A stretch of 64,000 bases of DNA from Roridomyces roridus (taxonomy: Eukaryota > Basidiomycota > Agaricomycetes > Agaricales > Mycenaceae): positions 58,493-122,492 of the forward strand of contig JARKIF010000094.1 of NCBI GenBank assembly GCA_029378245.1, read 5' to 3'. The notes under the pieces are model-generated. The model did no database searches. It saw only the letters and a list, made by a program, of their open reading frames with translations, and was not told where the DNA came from. This document shows, piece by piece, positions 34,459 through 44,550 of this stretch (position 1 is the first letter of the stretch; every line of letters begins with the position of its first letter). The translations under genes were made by a program, and so were the position numbers.

Positions 34459-35992
34459 ATGCATTTTTCCAAAGTCTATGCTCAACTTCTTCAAGATCTC
34501 CCTCCAGAGCTCGCCGAAAATAGTTTTCAGTACCGAGAGGTGCGTCGACTTCATTCTGCACCCGCCCATCATCTTCTGACCCTTCTTTCCAGCTCAAAAA
34601 GCTGATCAACCAAATTGCGACCGAGTTGTTGGCTCTTGGGCTTGAGCCTACAGTTCTACACAATTTGCTGCAATCCGAGGGGAAGGGGAAGGGAAAGGAG
34701 AAGGAGACCGCACCCACCGTCTTCTATGAACTCGACACCACGTCTGGCAAGATTGAACCGCGTCTGCGCTTGTGGGTCGAGCCCCCGACCAGTCGCGTCG
34801 AGGAAGTTGGAGAATTCGAGATAGAAGGTTCATCTTCACTCTCTTCCCAGGTTTCTCTGTCCTCCGCTCTGCAGCGGCACCCAGAGTTCTTGTCGGGGCT
34901 CAGAATAGGGAGCCAAGTGGAGGTCGTCATCCCACTTACCTCTGACTCTGCTTTCTTTCAGCTACTGGCAACGAGCCTCCAAACCCTCCAGGCGCATCTC
35001 GTCACGATCAATGCACAGTTCGTCCGGACACTGGTCGAGTTGACTAAAACCGTGTCCGACTCTGCTCGGCCTGCATCATCTACCTCGTCGGGATTTAGAG
35101 TCCTCTCTGGGCTCAAGAGTGACGCAGGTGGCGTGCGCGTCGGGGCATCAAGCGCCAAGAGCGACTTGAATGCATGGCGGGAAATCTTTGCGCTCTATGT
35201 CGAAACCGAGATTTTCGAGAGCATTCACGAACGGGACCGGGGTGAACGGTCTGTTGAAGAAGCCCAAAACCGGCTCAGGAAGTTCGCCGACCGGATGACG
35301 GCACGAGGACTAAAGGACGGTCATCTTATGAAGCTCAAGCAGAGCCAGGACGCCTTGGACTGTTTTCTCCAGCTCAACGTCTTCATCTTGAACGTAAAAA
35401 AGGTGCTTATATCACCCACTTCGGACTGTCCAATCTTAATATCTCTTCAGTTCGAGCTCGCTAACGCCGAGGCAACGCGGAAAATTCTGAAAAAGCGTAT
35501 GAAACGCACCGCACTCCCCACGACAGATTCGAACAACCTGAACTCCCTATCTCTGATACCTGTAATCGACGGTTCTCTTCCGCGAATTCTGGTACAGGAG
35601 CTCGGTACCACACTGCTTCCTATCATCCCGTCGCTCGAGGACTATCAGTGCTTCATCTGTATGAGTCTCGCGTTTAAACCCATCCGGTTAGCTTGCGGGC
35701 ATCTCTTTTGCGTGCGTTGCCTCGTCAAGATGCAGAAGAGGGGCAACGGAGACTGCCCGATGTGCCGCTCGCCGTGTGTACTCGTTGCAAACAGATGTAC
35801 GTTGTATCCGTGCTTGGTTCAACTTTGCTGATGTTTCGCATTTTAGCCAACGTCGATTGGGCGATGCTCAATTTCATGAGGGACTGGTTTCCAGAGGAAG
35901 CCACCGTCAAGCTCAAGCAGAACGAGCGCGAGGCTGCTCAAGAACAGCTTGAGGAGCTCGGTCTTCCGGAGGAGCGTTGCATCATGATGTAG
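34459..35992 (+). CDS. SPX-domain plus RING-finger protein (putative E3 ubiquitin ligase)
   Basis: Exon 1 at 34459 encodes the SPX N-terminus (MHFSKVYAQLLQDLPPELAE, then YRE) joined at about 34594 to LKKLINQIATELLALGL, the second SPX helix pair. SPX domains sense inositol pyrophosphates and phosphate status. The middle holds VVIPLTSDSAFFQLLATSLQ, LNAWREIFALYVETEIFES and FLQLNVFILNVKK, with the next intron near 35403-35450. The C-terminus carries a C3HC4 RING: YQCFICMSLAFKPIRLACGH, LFCVRCLV, CPMCRS. The last exon (from about 35849) is NVDWAMLNFMRDWFPEEATV. About 490 residues. Similar fungal SPX-RING proteins are linked to ubiquitination; a phosphate-linked role is inference. Confidence 0.9.
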
Positions 35993-36048
35993 AGTTCGGA
36001 AACAAATACGCAAGACATACATTGAAACCACCGATGTCAGAACCAGAA

Positions 36049-37125
36049 CTACTCGTCTAAATCCAGGTTGGTCGATACATCTCTCCAATCGTCAATCACC
36101 TTCAACATGCTGTGGCATTTCTCACTAATACCCTGCACCGCTACGTCCCCGAGCAGAAGATAAAGCGGCCACGGTCGTCCAGCAGCCTTCCCCTCCCCTC
36201 GAACAACATCCGTTAGAACCTCCATTGCCTTGACCGGGTCACCTTTGATAAACCCATCAATAGTCTCGAACCACTTGATATACTTTTCGCGATCGGCATC
36301 GTAGTCGGGGATCTTGTTGTCCAAAAAGTACGGTACGGAACCCAGTGCATGAGTCCGGAAAGCCGCTGGCTCGACGATGAGCATGCGGATTGAGAATGGG
36401 GCGATTTCGGACGCGAGAGTTTCGCTGAGGCAGCGGAGGGCGGCTTTGGATGATGCGTAGATACCTGGGCGGATATTTCAGCGGCGTAATAGAGAAGGAA
36501 ATATTAACTCCGACCAGTGGATGGGTTTTCGGGTCGCCAGCTGGTTCTAGAACCCATCATGACGATGGTTCCGGACCTCTTTGCGCGCATGTATGGGAGG
36601 ACCGCATTGGTTACATCCAGCGTCCCGAAGACATTTGTCTAATGAGGTTAGTGATAGTTTTGCGAGCTTAGCTTCAGGAACAGTATTCACCTCAAATTGC
36701 CGCCTCAACTCGGTGGAACTATCCCAAGAGTGAGTTAACCCCAAGATTAATGCCAATGAAAAGTCACCCCGCCTCCTCTAACAACCCTTTGGCTCCGTAT
36801 CCAATATTGTTGACCAACACATCAATATGCCCCCAAAACTCGACGGCGCGAGCAATCACACCCTTGATCGTCTCTTGGCCGGAAACGACATCGAGCTCCA
36901 ACAGTCGGACGTTCTCCGCGTGGGGTTCATTCAGGTAACGTTCAATCTGTGAGAGCGCCCGTGCCGTCGCGATAACGCGATCTCCGCGAGCCAGGACAGA
37001 TCGGACGAGACATTCACCAAAGCCGCCCACCGCCGAGGTCCCTTGACGTTCGGGTCAGTGGGTCTGCGAACAACAAGAAAGGGAGTACAAGTACCGGTAA
37101 TGAGCCACACTTGCTGAGTTTCCAT
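36049..37125 (-). CDS. short-chain dehydrogenase/reductase (SDR), copy 2
   Basis: Exon 1 from 37125 (METQQVWLITGT) is spliced to FGECLVRSVLARGDRVIATA, then LLELDVVSGQETIKGVIARA, DVLVNNIGYGAKGLLEEAG (NNIG instead of NNAG), SSTELRRQFEVN, NVFGTLDVTNAVLPYMRA, VMMGSRTSW, and the final exon with YASSKAALRCLSETLASEIA (Tyr-x3-Lys) through LLLGDVAVQGISEKCHSMLK, ending STNLDLDE at 36049. Same architecture as 15714-16820 in opposite orientation. The Ala-to-Ile change in the NNAG motif is conservative; catalytic Ser/Tyr/Lys are present. Confidence 0.86.
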
Positions 37126-37498
37126 CTTGCGTCGTGGTCAAGTCGTGGTGGGAGTGGCCGAATGACTCGACTCTTACTTGATCCGTACTAGTCCTTCTGG
37201 CAGATGGCCGATGCCCGGATGCCCACATATTAACTTGAGCGCGGCCATCCGGGCTGCGGTTCAAAAAATGACGAAAGTTGGACGCGACGCGGCGCGTACA
37301 TATCAGTGGCATCACCAACATCGAGATCATATGATCGTTCGAGTGACCAATTCAAAACTATTCATGTCAAAAAAAACCGCCGCAGTTGAGCAGAAAATAC
37401 ATCAAAAAATACACGTACAGGGTCCAGAATACTCGGCATGGCAGTGCATGTAACCAACTAGAAAATTGAGTGCATCCAGACCGTTCCAGTACGCGGAT

Positions 37499-38319
37499 TC
37501 ACGCTCGGCCCTTACCCTTATCATTCCCAGATCTCAACACATCCTCCAAAAACTCAACAGCCTGCGGCGGAAATCTCTCATCCAAGGGCTCCAGATTGAG
37601 AGGCACAACAACTGGCCAGTGATAATAGCTCGAGATTGGGTATGTGAGCTGGATGCTCGCCCGAGGTGGCGGGTATGACCGCGTGTTCCAGTCTACACGA
37701 AATACACCGCTCGTGCATCTGCCTTGAAAGATGTAGGTGCTCGTCAAGGGCAAAACCCGGCCGTAGATGTCGTGTGTGCGGGTGTGGTGCCAAAATCCGT
37801 ATTTGCTCGATGCCACGGAGGACCGGATGGCAGCCAGGCCCGCCTCGAATGCGCGGCACGCATGCTCCGTGGCGCTCTCCAGCCGCACGTCGCACGTCAA
37901 GATGAACCCGTGCTGCAGTCGCCATGTAAGTCTAGGTATACGGCGGGTAACACCATGATCTCGCTACGCACCTTTGTCCTTCCAATGGGTGGCACAGGGC
38001 AGGAAGGTGTAGGAGGTTGCAAAGGATACTCCACTGTACCATAGAACTCTCCGATGTGCGGCGTGAAATGGTGATACACGCCCCCTCGGCCTTGGGCTGA
38101 CGACGCGAGGAGCATGATCCCTGTCTTGCCACTGAACGCATACGCCTTGACCACCTCGATCGACGCAAGCTGCTCGCTGAGGCCAAAGGCAAAATGACAT
38201 AGACTGCTGTCGGCGACTTCGGATTCGTGCCATGGCATGGTTTTGGTACTGGTGGTCGTGGTGGGGGGAGGAGAAGAGGTTCGCTTCGACAACAAGGAAG
38301 CAGCTGAAAAGAGGGCCAC
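37499..38319 (-). CDS. conserved-looking hypothetical protein, two exons
   Basis: Start at 38319 (MALFSAASLLSKR) or 38236 (MPWHESEVADSS). Exon 1 encodes FAFGLSEQLASIEVVKAYAF, TGIMLLASSAQGRGGVYHHF, TPHIGEFYGTVEYPLQPPTP and PPIGRTK. An intron with GTGCGT donor and CTGCAG acceptor (about 37972-37922) keeps frame into HGFILTCDVRLESATEHACR, SVASSKYGFWHHTRTHDIYG, YIFQGRCTSGVFRVDWNTRS, ending GNDKGKGRA at 37499. No family recognised; no signal peptide or membrane span. Confidence 0.65.
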
Positions 38320-39207
38320 ACAAACACGAGGCAGGGTCCTTTATATCGCCCACAAATCGCCCACAAAAGACAATGGCCACAGTAACCAATCAAACTTGGA
38401 TCAAAACCTGGTCAGCGCCGACTCCAAAGTCCTCTTTGCGAAGGATTCCACAACAACTGCCCAGATAGAGCTGCGCACAAGGGAATACCGCCCTCCCAGG
38501 AGATCTGGCAGAAGATCGATTACCGGCCGGAATGCGTCACTGCTCTACAGCTTTTGTCCCATATAAGTTCATAGCCTTCAATAAAGCCGTCAAGAGGCCG
38601 TCGTGCCGCGGTCCTGGGTTTCACATTAGAACGCCACGAGAGGTAACACGAAGCAGGATATTTGGCTGCAGAGGAGGCGAGGCAAGTGGGTTTGAGCAAG
38701 ATGCACCAATTGCCATTTAGGGTAATCGGATGAAGTTCCCACGCCCTTCCCGTCCTCAGTGAGCACTCAGAAGGTTAACAAAATCTCCGACATTAGCCCC
38801 AATCAGGGTAGGAAGAGCAAGGCACGCACGTCAAGAACATATCACACGAGGAGCAAAGGCACACATGCGCGGGAAACGCGGGTGGAGAAATGTCAAGTCC
38901 CAAAGAAGACGATTGTTGTTACAGACAGAGTCAAAGGTGTTGCAGGAGGGTAGAGAGTATGGTAGATAGTAGGTACTTGGTGGGCAGGCGGTGGTGGTCA
39001 CAACAGCAAAAAACAGCGTGCATGCTAGCGCTACGGGATGGATGTAGCAGCAGTAGCACGTATTAACGGCACAGAGGCCGGGAGGGCAGGGACGCGCAGG
39101 GTGGAGGAGAGGATGGAGGAGGCAGTGCGGCATTGGGTAGGTACGCGCTGCGTCATGCGCGGGTATGAACGAGCCGGGTAGTAGTCGTAGTACGATTTAG
39201 GGCGGCA
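38320..39207. other. intergenic, nothing recognised
   Basis: Upstream of the hypothetical gene and 3' of HYM1. Only chance frames. Confidence 0.4.
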
Positions 39208-40506
39208 TCACAAGCCTTGGATCTGCACGATGAGGAATTGCTTCTCGTCGCTGAATTGCTCGTCTGTCGGTGTCTCAGCGTGCATCCAAGGAAGGGGGGA
39301 GCTTGGAAGACGACATACCCTCCTTGTCGTTGTGGAAGGTCTTGAGGAACGCAAGGAGCTTGTCCTTGTTTCTCCGAAGGATCGTCTCAATCTGCGGCGG
39401 CTTCTTGGGGTTCGCGACGAACACCTGATGACGAGACATCAGATACAGCACAAGCGCAGACAGTGACACGCGCACCTTGAAGACATGGAAGGCCTCAAAC
39501 TGAATGTTCTTGCTCTTGTCCCGGAGCAGGTTCATCATCATCTTGAGGTTCGCCTCGTTCGCGATGTACTTTGTCATGACATTAAAGTTGGCGCGGTCGA
39601 GCAGAATCTCGCCAAGCAGCTTCAGGGACTGCCGCTTGGTGACGTAGTTGTTGGAAAGAATGAGGGTGGTGAAGGAGGAGAAGAACTGGGACAAGTTAGA
39701 TACAGCATGGGTTTGACACAATAAACGCACTCGGTCGTAGTTCTTGTCCAGATACTCGGCGACCATGGGTTTGTGCCTCGTCAGCGTCTCCTTGAGGTTG
39801 GCAAACGCATCGCACGATATACCGAACGTGGTCGTTTCGATGTAATGCGGGAACTTGTAGAATCTGCGAGCGCCGTCAGCGTCGGGATACCCACTAAGCA
39901 GCGGGACTGACTGATCCGAGTACAGCAGGATCTTGCTAAGCTGTTCGTGGCGCAGCATCTCCTTCAGTATCATCCCGGTATTGAGCGCGACCTCCTCGTT
40001 CTCGTAGCCTGCAAGGGCGGCGAAGATGACCTCGTGCTTGCCAGTCAGGTACTCGACGGTCGGCCATCGGGCACCTATCTGTCGTCGCAGAAGGTTGTTG
40101 AAGATCTGAACAACATCCTTCCGAGCCTCAAACTCGAAACGAGCGATGTTGACGACAAGATGGTGTAGCAGATCGGTGTTGTACGTCTCCTGCGCGAGCT
40201 GGGCGACGAGTTCTGGTAGTGGGTCTGAACCCGTCGTGAGCACGCTGTGGTAGCAGAAGTCGGACGCGGGCTACACACCACCATCGCCGTATAGAATCCC
40301 CTTTATCTGCTGTAGATTCTTTGAAATGTCCTCGGCAGCCTAGTACAGGGCCGGATTAGAAAACGCGATGGCGATGTAGAGATATGGCGGCGCACCTTTC
40401 GCCGAACCTCTCCACCTGGCGCACCATGGTCTAGTCTCGGGATTGCGTCTCGTAGGCCGCGAACGAGGTCTGGGGGAGTCCGTTGCTTTGTCTTGAAGAA
40501 ATTCAT
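39208..40506 (-). CDS. HYM1: Mo25-family scaffold protein (Hym1)
   Basis: Armadillo-like scaffold that activates GCK/NDR-pathway kinases (RAM/MOR network in fungi), controlling polarity and cell separation. Start at 40506 (MNFFKTKQRTPPDLVRGLRD). Exon 2 around 40340-40270, then DPLPELVAQLAQETYNTDLL, LVVNIARFEFEARKDVVQIF, NNLLRRQIGARWPTVEYL, EEVALNTGMILKEMLRHEQL, an intron, FYKFPHYIETTTFGISCDAF, LKETLTRHKPMVAEYLDKNY, an intron, FFSSFTTLILSNNYVTKRQS, LLGEILLDRANFNVMTKYIA, an intron, FVANPKKPPQIETILRRNKD, and a last exon EQFSDEKQFLIVQIQGL with TGA at 39208. The length is normal (about 335-340 aa). Confidence 0.93.
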
Positions 40507-41367
40507 CTGAGGGGCCAGACGGAGGACCAGAACAAGGAAGAATGAAAGACAAAGAGACGAAACGCCAACGCGGGAAAAAGAAAGAAAGGCTGTAAAGCCC
40601 TAGTTGGTGGCCAAAGCGGTTCGGGGGTGGTAAGCTGCCAAGGCGTTGTTGACTCTCCTGCTGATATCCCAATTGGGAATCTGCCTGTCAACCAAACTCG
40701 TCGCGGATAAATCTCTAGTTTCATTTCTCTGCAGCCACCGTATTGCGCTGCAGTCTAGCCCAATCTGTGACCCACTTGGTTGTCCCTCCTGCTATCGTCT
40801 GTGGGTCTTTTCAAGTCACCAGATGTCCTCCGAAACCCAAATTTGGCCCGCGAGATGACGTCGTCTCATCGGCTCCAGCCTCCGAGCCTACTCGTGAGTA
40901 TTTGAAACTTTTTTTTTTCGGTGCACGATGCTTCGTTTCAAATTAGCAATCTGACGACTTGCCGTATGGTCCCTGAATCAATGGAGCTCTCAATTTTTAC
41001 AAAAGGGAATGGCCTAGCGCCTCGAGCGGCTGGGCTGTGGAATCAGCCCATATGCAAAACTTGCGATGGATTGGCTATTCCGGTTTATTACACGCGACGC
41101 GACCACCTGCTTGCTCTGCTCCACCTCCTGTCCGCAAATTAACTCCACCCTGACCCTGAATGAACGCCTTTAAAAGCCTGTTAAGATTATATGGCTTACG
41201 GACTTCTTCTTTCTCCGCGTCTGGCTGGCTTGTGGACTGGAACTCGTTGGATTTGGATATGGTAACCTGAACGACCACGTGAAGTACTGGATGGCCATGT
41301 TTCGCCTTCGTATGACGTGCCCGCAATACACGATCTTCAGTCGACTCCAAACTCGATCTAGACCCGG
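40507..41367. other. intergenic, left flank of the retroelement
   Basis: 5' region of HYM1. It contains a T9-like run at 40910. No gene recognised up to the first retroelement repeat. Confidence 0.4.
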
Positions 41368-41491
41368 GGATTGGACTGGGTCGCTCCTTGATGAGAGAGA
41401 GGTGATGGACTGATCCGATGTATTAACTTGGGCGAAGACTCCTGCTGGAGCCCGCTGCACTCCGCAGGGCGGAGGGTGCCGAGGGCAGCCC
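41368..41491 (-). repeat. retroelement split repeat B2 (124 bp)
   Basis: Direct copy of 41778-41901, offset 410 bp. Forms the 3' terminus of the element in minus-strand orientation. Confidence 0.85.
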
Positions 41492-41565
41492 CAACGTAAC
41501 TACTACAAGCACGAGCGTAACTACGTAAGTGCGCAAATGACAAAGGAAAAGGGTGGGATGGTGGG

Positions 41566-41778
41566 GATCGAAAAATGGTGTCCTACGTCGGGACGAGACT
41601 CGTGGGCAAAATGCCGCGGGGAAGAAGACTAGTGGGGACAGAGAGGGGAGGGTAGGGGGTGTGGAAAGGTCGTCGCGCCAGACTCAGGCCGGGGCAGGTG
41701 ACGGACGAGTCCGAAAAAGATGGAGACATGTGATGGCGTCGCTCCTGCCAATCCCCACGGTCTGTCTAGACCATCCAG
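41566..41778 (-). repeat. retroelement split repeat A2 (213 bp)
   Basis: Direct copy of 44197-44411. Directly abuts B1, as in PAT-like elements. Confidence 0.85.
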
Positions 41779-41901
41779 GATTGGACTGGGTCGCTCCTTG
41801 ATGAGAGAGAGGTGATGGACTGATCCGATGTATTAACTTGGGCGAAGACTCCTGCTGGAGCCCGCTGCACTCCGCAGGGCGGAGGGTGCCGAGGGCAGCC
41901 C
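41778..41901 (-). repeat. retroelement split repeat B1 (124 bp)
   Basis: Direct copy of 41368-41491. Lies 83 bp past the RT ORF stop. Confidence 0.85.
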
Positions 41902-41983
41902 AACAGGGAACTCTCGCCATCGACCAGCCGAAGGAGGGGGAGGAATGGAGAGAACGCCAAGGCACCCAAAAGCGGGGCGAGAA

Positions 41984-44110
41984 TTAGGGGGAAGAGGGAG
42001 GGATCCTGACCGCAGGACAGACAGCAATGGTGACGGGTCGAGTGCCAGACTTGGGGAGCGGCCAATCTGGATGTGCAACAGCAAGTGCCTTCCATTGGAA
42101 ACGGGACAGAGCGTCTGCCGTGGAATTGTCGCTTGTCGAAATCCACATGGTGCTAAAGGTAAAATCCAGCTGGAGTGCCAAAAGCGCCAATGAGCGGAAG
42201 AGGGCTTGAGTGGGAGGGTGATCAATGGAACCAGACTGTAGGCATGTAGATATAGCCTGGTTATCGATATGGAACACCACCTCAAGCCCACGCCAGAATT
42301 TGCCCCAAATCTCTGCAGCCCGGAGCACGGCAAACATCTCACGCCAATGGATAGGATGCTGCCGCTGTCGAGCAGCCACCGGCTCCGCAAAGAACACCCC
42401 CAGCGCCTCCCAGTACCCACCAACACCATGCTTCCCGCTTGCATCCGTGAAGACATGCACAGACTGCCGTGGTGGACCAATCTTGTAGATGCCATTGAAG
42501 AGGGGGAGGCCGTTGTACCACCACAGAACATCGCGCTTAGCCTCAGCCGGAAGGCGGCGGCGGTGGCGACGAGGAAGGGAGATGAGGTGTCGCATAGCAT
42601 CCCATAAACGTCGCACGAAGAAGCGTCCCACCTCAATGACAGACCGGGCAAAGATGAGGTGGCCACAGAGCTCCTCAAGGTCAAGATGGCTGGCAGACCC
42701 ACGAAAGAGAATGGTCTGGAGAAGGCCCAGCAGCCGATCCAGCTTGTCCTGCGGCAAGCGAGCCTCCATTGCGTCCGAGTCCAACTCGATCCCGAGAAAC
42801 TCGAGACAGCGCGTGGGGCCCACCTCCTTGCTCTCCGACATAGCAAAACCCAGCTCCTGAGCAACCTGGCGGAAGACAGCACGGCCGTGGTATGCATACC
42901 GGATGCCCTTCGATGCAGGGGTGACATTCAGCCAGTCATCCAGATAATGTTGGATGAGACGCATGACTGCATCCCGCGAGAGGAGGACCCAGTGGTGCGC
43001 CTCCGCAAAGTAGTTATAGAGGCGGGGGCCTGTGCGCACACCAAAGGGGAGGAAGAGGTCGATGAGCTTGCGTCCCTTCCACTCAAAGCCCAAAAAGACA
43101 GCATCGTCGGGGTGCACCGCTACATGCCGAAACGCCGCTTCGAGATCTGCTTTATACAGAAAGCAGCCGGGACCAGCCTCCCGTATCCTGTCAATGGCAG
43201 CCTGAACAGCCTCGTAAACGAGGTGTCCGTGCTCAACGGGTATGGCATCATTGAGGGAATGACCACGCGGAGACGAGAGGTGGTGTATGCGGCGGCGCTT
43301 GAGGCTGTACTTTTTTGGGACAGATCCGAGAGGAGAGAAGAGAGGCTGAATTTGCGGGGTGTCAGTGACGTCGAGCAGCCGGCCCAGAGAAAGCTCATGC
43401 TGAATGTCTTTGTCGATGAGGTCAGGGTATGCGAGGGCTGAGGGGAGCGGGGGAGGAATGGAGGTCGACGATGCGGGTGCCAGCTCAGCATCCACCCCAA
43501 GGTGTACGCCGAATTTGATAGCCTCGACAAGGCCGTCAGCGAAAGCGCGGTCCGGGTACTCTGAAAGCGCTGCAGACCAAGCCTTCGTGTGTAGCTTAGG
43601 CACAGGCATGGGCTTAGAGTGGGGCGATGTGAGGGGAAAGAGGAGTTCGGTGTTGGGGCGTGGAGGCGGCACCGGGAACTTGAGCGGGGTCACGGCATGG
43701 TCAGTCTCGATGGCCGGGGGAGTAGGGATGACTTCCCTGCTCGTATCCGAGCGAGGAGAGCCAGAAGCATCTCCCCCTCGCTCACCCGGCTGAATTGACA
43801 CGCTCTCGAGGGGATTTTCCCGAGGCGGATGTGGCCGAGTGACATTCGGGGGATTTGAGGACCGTTTGGGACAGGAGAGGGCAGCGTGCGCCTTGCTTGT
43901 GCAGTGCGAGCAGATGTGGCGCCGGGGACAGCGCCGGAGGCCATCCCAGCATCCACCAGGGCGATTGTGCCCCCAGCAGATCTGTGAACGAACGTGATGA
44001 CCTGCAGGATACAAAATCCTGCCGTCTGATGGCGGCGTCCACGGTCCACGGTCTGGATTACCGAGTCGTCCATCGGGGAGGATGTAGGGAGGGGGGCGAA
44101 GAGCGGGCAT
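41984..44110 (-). CDS. retroelement polyprotein: zinc knuckle, reverse transcriptase, RNase H
   Basis: Open 708-aa frame without introns. The N-terminal Cys/His region (CWGHNRPGGCWDGLRRCPRR, HICSHCTSKAHAALSCP) resembles the zinc-binding region of basidiomycete DIRS-like gag. The RT core includes RRIHHLSSPRGHSLND, YKADLEAAFRHVAVHPDD, LPFGVRTGPRLYNYFAEAHH and the catalytic YLDD box in RLIQHYLDDWLNVT. FLGIELDSDAMEARLPQDKL and the DIRS-type RNase H follow: VHVFTDASGKHGVGGYWEAL, HWREMFAVLRAAEIWG, VVFHIDNQAISTCLQSG and TSDNSTADALSRFQ (DEDD-type acidic residues). It ends before any tyrosine recombinase, 82 bp from the repeat. All key catalytic residues look intact, so the enzyme could be active in trans with a recombinase elsewhere. 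Confidence 0.88.
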   Translation of the reverse strand: MPALRPPPYILPDGRLGNPDRGPWTPPSDGRILYPAGHHVRSQICWGHNRPGGCWDGLRRCPRRHICSHCTSKAHAALSCPKRSSNPPNVTRPHPPRENPLESVSIQPGERGGDASGSPRSDTSREVIPTPPAIETDHAVTPLKFPVPPPRPNTELLFPLTSPHSKPMPVPKLHTKAWSAALSEYPDRAFADGLVEAIKFGVHLGVDAELAPASSTSIPPPLPSALAYPDLIDKDIQHELSLGRLLDVTDTPQIQPLFSPLGSVPKKYSLKRRRIHHLSSPRGHSLNDAIPVEHGHLVYEAVQAAIDRIREAGPGCFLYKADLEAAFRHVAVHPDDAVFLGFEWKGRKLIDLFLPFGVRTGPRLYNYFAEAHHWVLLSRDAVMRLIQHYLDDWLNVTPASKGIRYAYHGRAVFRQVAQELGFAMSESKEVGPTRCLEFLGIELDSDAMEARLPQDKLDRLLGLLQTILFRGSASHLDLEELCGHLIFARSVIEVGRFFVRRLWDAMRHLISLPRRHRRRLPAEAKRDVLWWYNGLPLFNGIYKIGPPRQSVHVFTDASGKHGVGGYWEALGVFFAEPVAARQRQHPIHWREMFAVLRAAEIWGKFWRGLEVVFHIDNQAISTCLQSGSIDHPPTQALFRSLALLALQLDFTFSTMWISTSDNSTADALSRFQWKALAVAHPDWPLPKSGTRPVTIAVCPAVRIPPSSP

Positions 44111-44196
44111 GGGTGGGCAGTCGCGATGTAGCAGCCGGAGGCGGGCGTGGTCGTCGCGAATGCGTCAAAGACGCCCAAGAAGAAGAAAAAGAAAAA

Positions 44197-44411
44197 GATC
44201 GAAAAATGGTGTCCTACGTCGGGACGAGACTCGTGGGCAAAATGCCGCGGGGAAGAAGACTAGTGGGGACAGAGAGGGGAGGGTAGGGGGTGTGGAAAGG
44301 TCGTCGCGCCAGACTCAGGCCGGGGTAGGTGACGGACGAGTCCGAAAAAGATGGAGACATGTGATGGCGTCGCTCCTGCCAATCCCCACGGAGTCTGTCT
44401 AGACCATCCAG
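44197..44411 (-). repeat. retroelement split repeat A1 (215 bp)
   Basis: Direct copy of 41566-41778 with a 2-nt insertion. 5' terminus of the element in minus-strand orientation. Confidence 0.85.
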
Positions 44412-44550
44412 ATCTGTGCCGTCGCAGTTTCGCTGGAACCTGTCGAGCATTCCAACCCGTCATTGTGTGTGGTTCTCTCTGGTGATGCGCAGGAGTTTTC
44501 TGAATCGAATCCAGCTGATACCCCTGTCTCAGTGTCTGACTCTCTCCACC

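Larger units (their letters stand above)
41368..44411 (-). mobile_element. DIRS/PAT-like retroelement with split direct repeats, no recombinase gene
   Basis: Two different sequences are each present twice in the same orientation. One, 124 bp, is at 41368-41491 and 41778-41901 (identical by eye). The other, about 213 bp, is at 41566-41778 and 44197-44411 (one C/T difference and a 2-nt AG insertion). Read on the minus strand the order is A1 (44411-44197), ORF, B1 (41901-41778), A2 (41778-41566), spacer 74 bp, B2 (41491-41368). That is the A1-ORF-B1-A2-B2 arrangement known from PAT/Ngaro-type DIRS elements, which integrate by tyrosine recombinase without target-site duplications. Only the zinc-knuckle/RT/RNase H ORF is present, so this copy looks non-autonomous. 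Confidence 0.8.

Noticed and set aside
41833..42927. 364-codon minus-strand frame overlapping the RT ORF; considered as the missing recombinase
   Set aside because: It is the +1 shadow of the RNase H part and shows none of the Arg/His-x-x-Arg/Tyr residues of tyrosine recombinases.
42659..43441. 260-codon plus-strand frame inside the retroelement
   Set aside because: Antisense to the RT/RNase H ORF, which has all catalytic motifs.
41368..44411. LTR retrotransposon or LINE interpretation
   Set aside because: The repeats are two different split pairs, not one terminal pair; no protease, DDE integrase or endonuclease, and the RNase H is of DIRS type.
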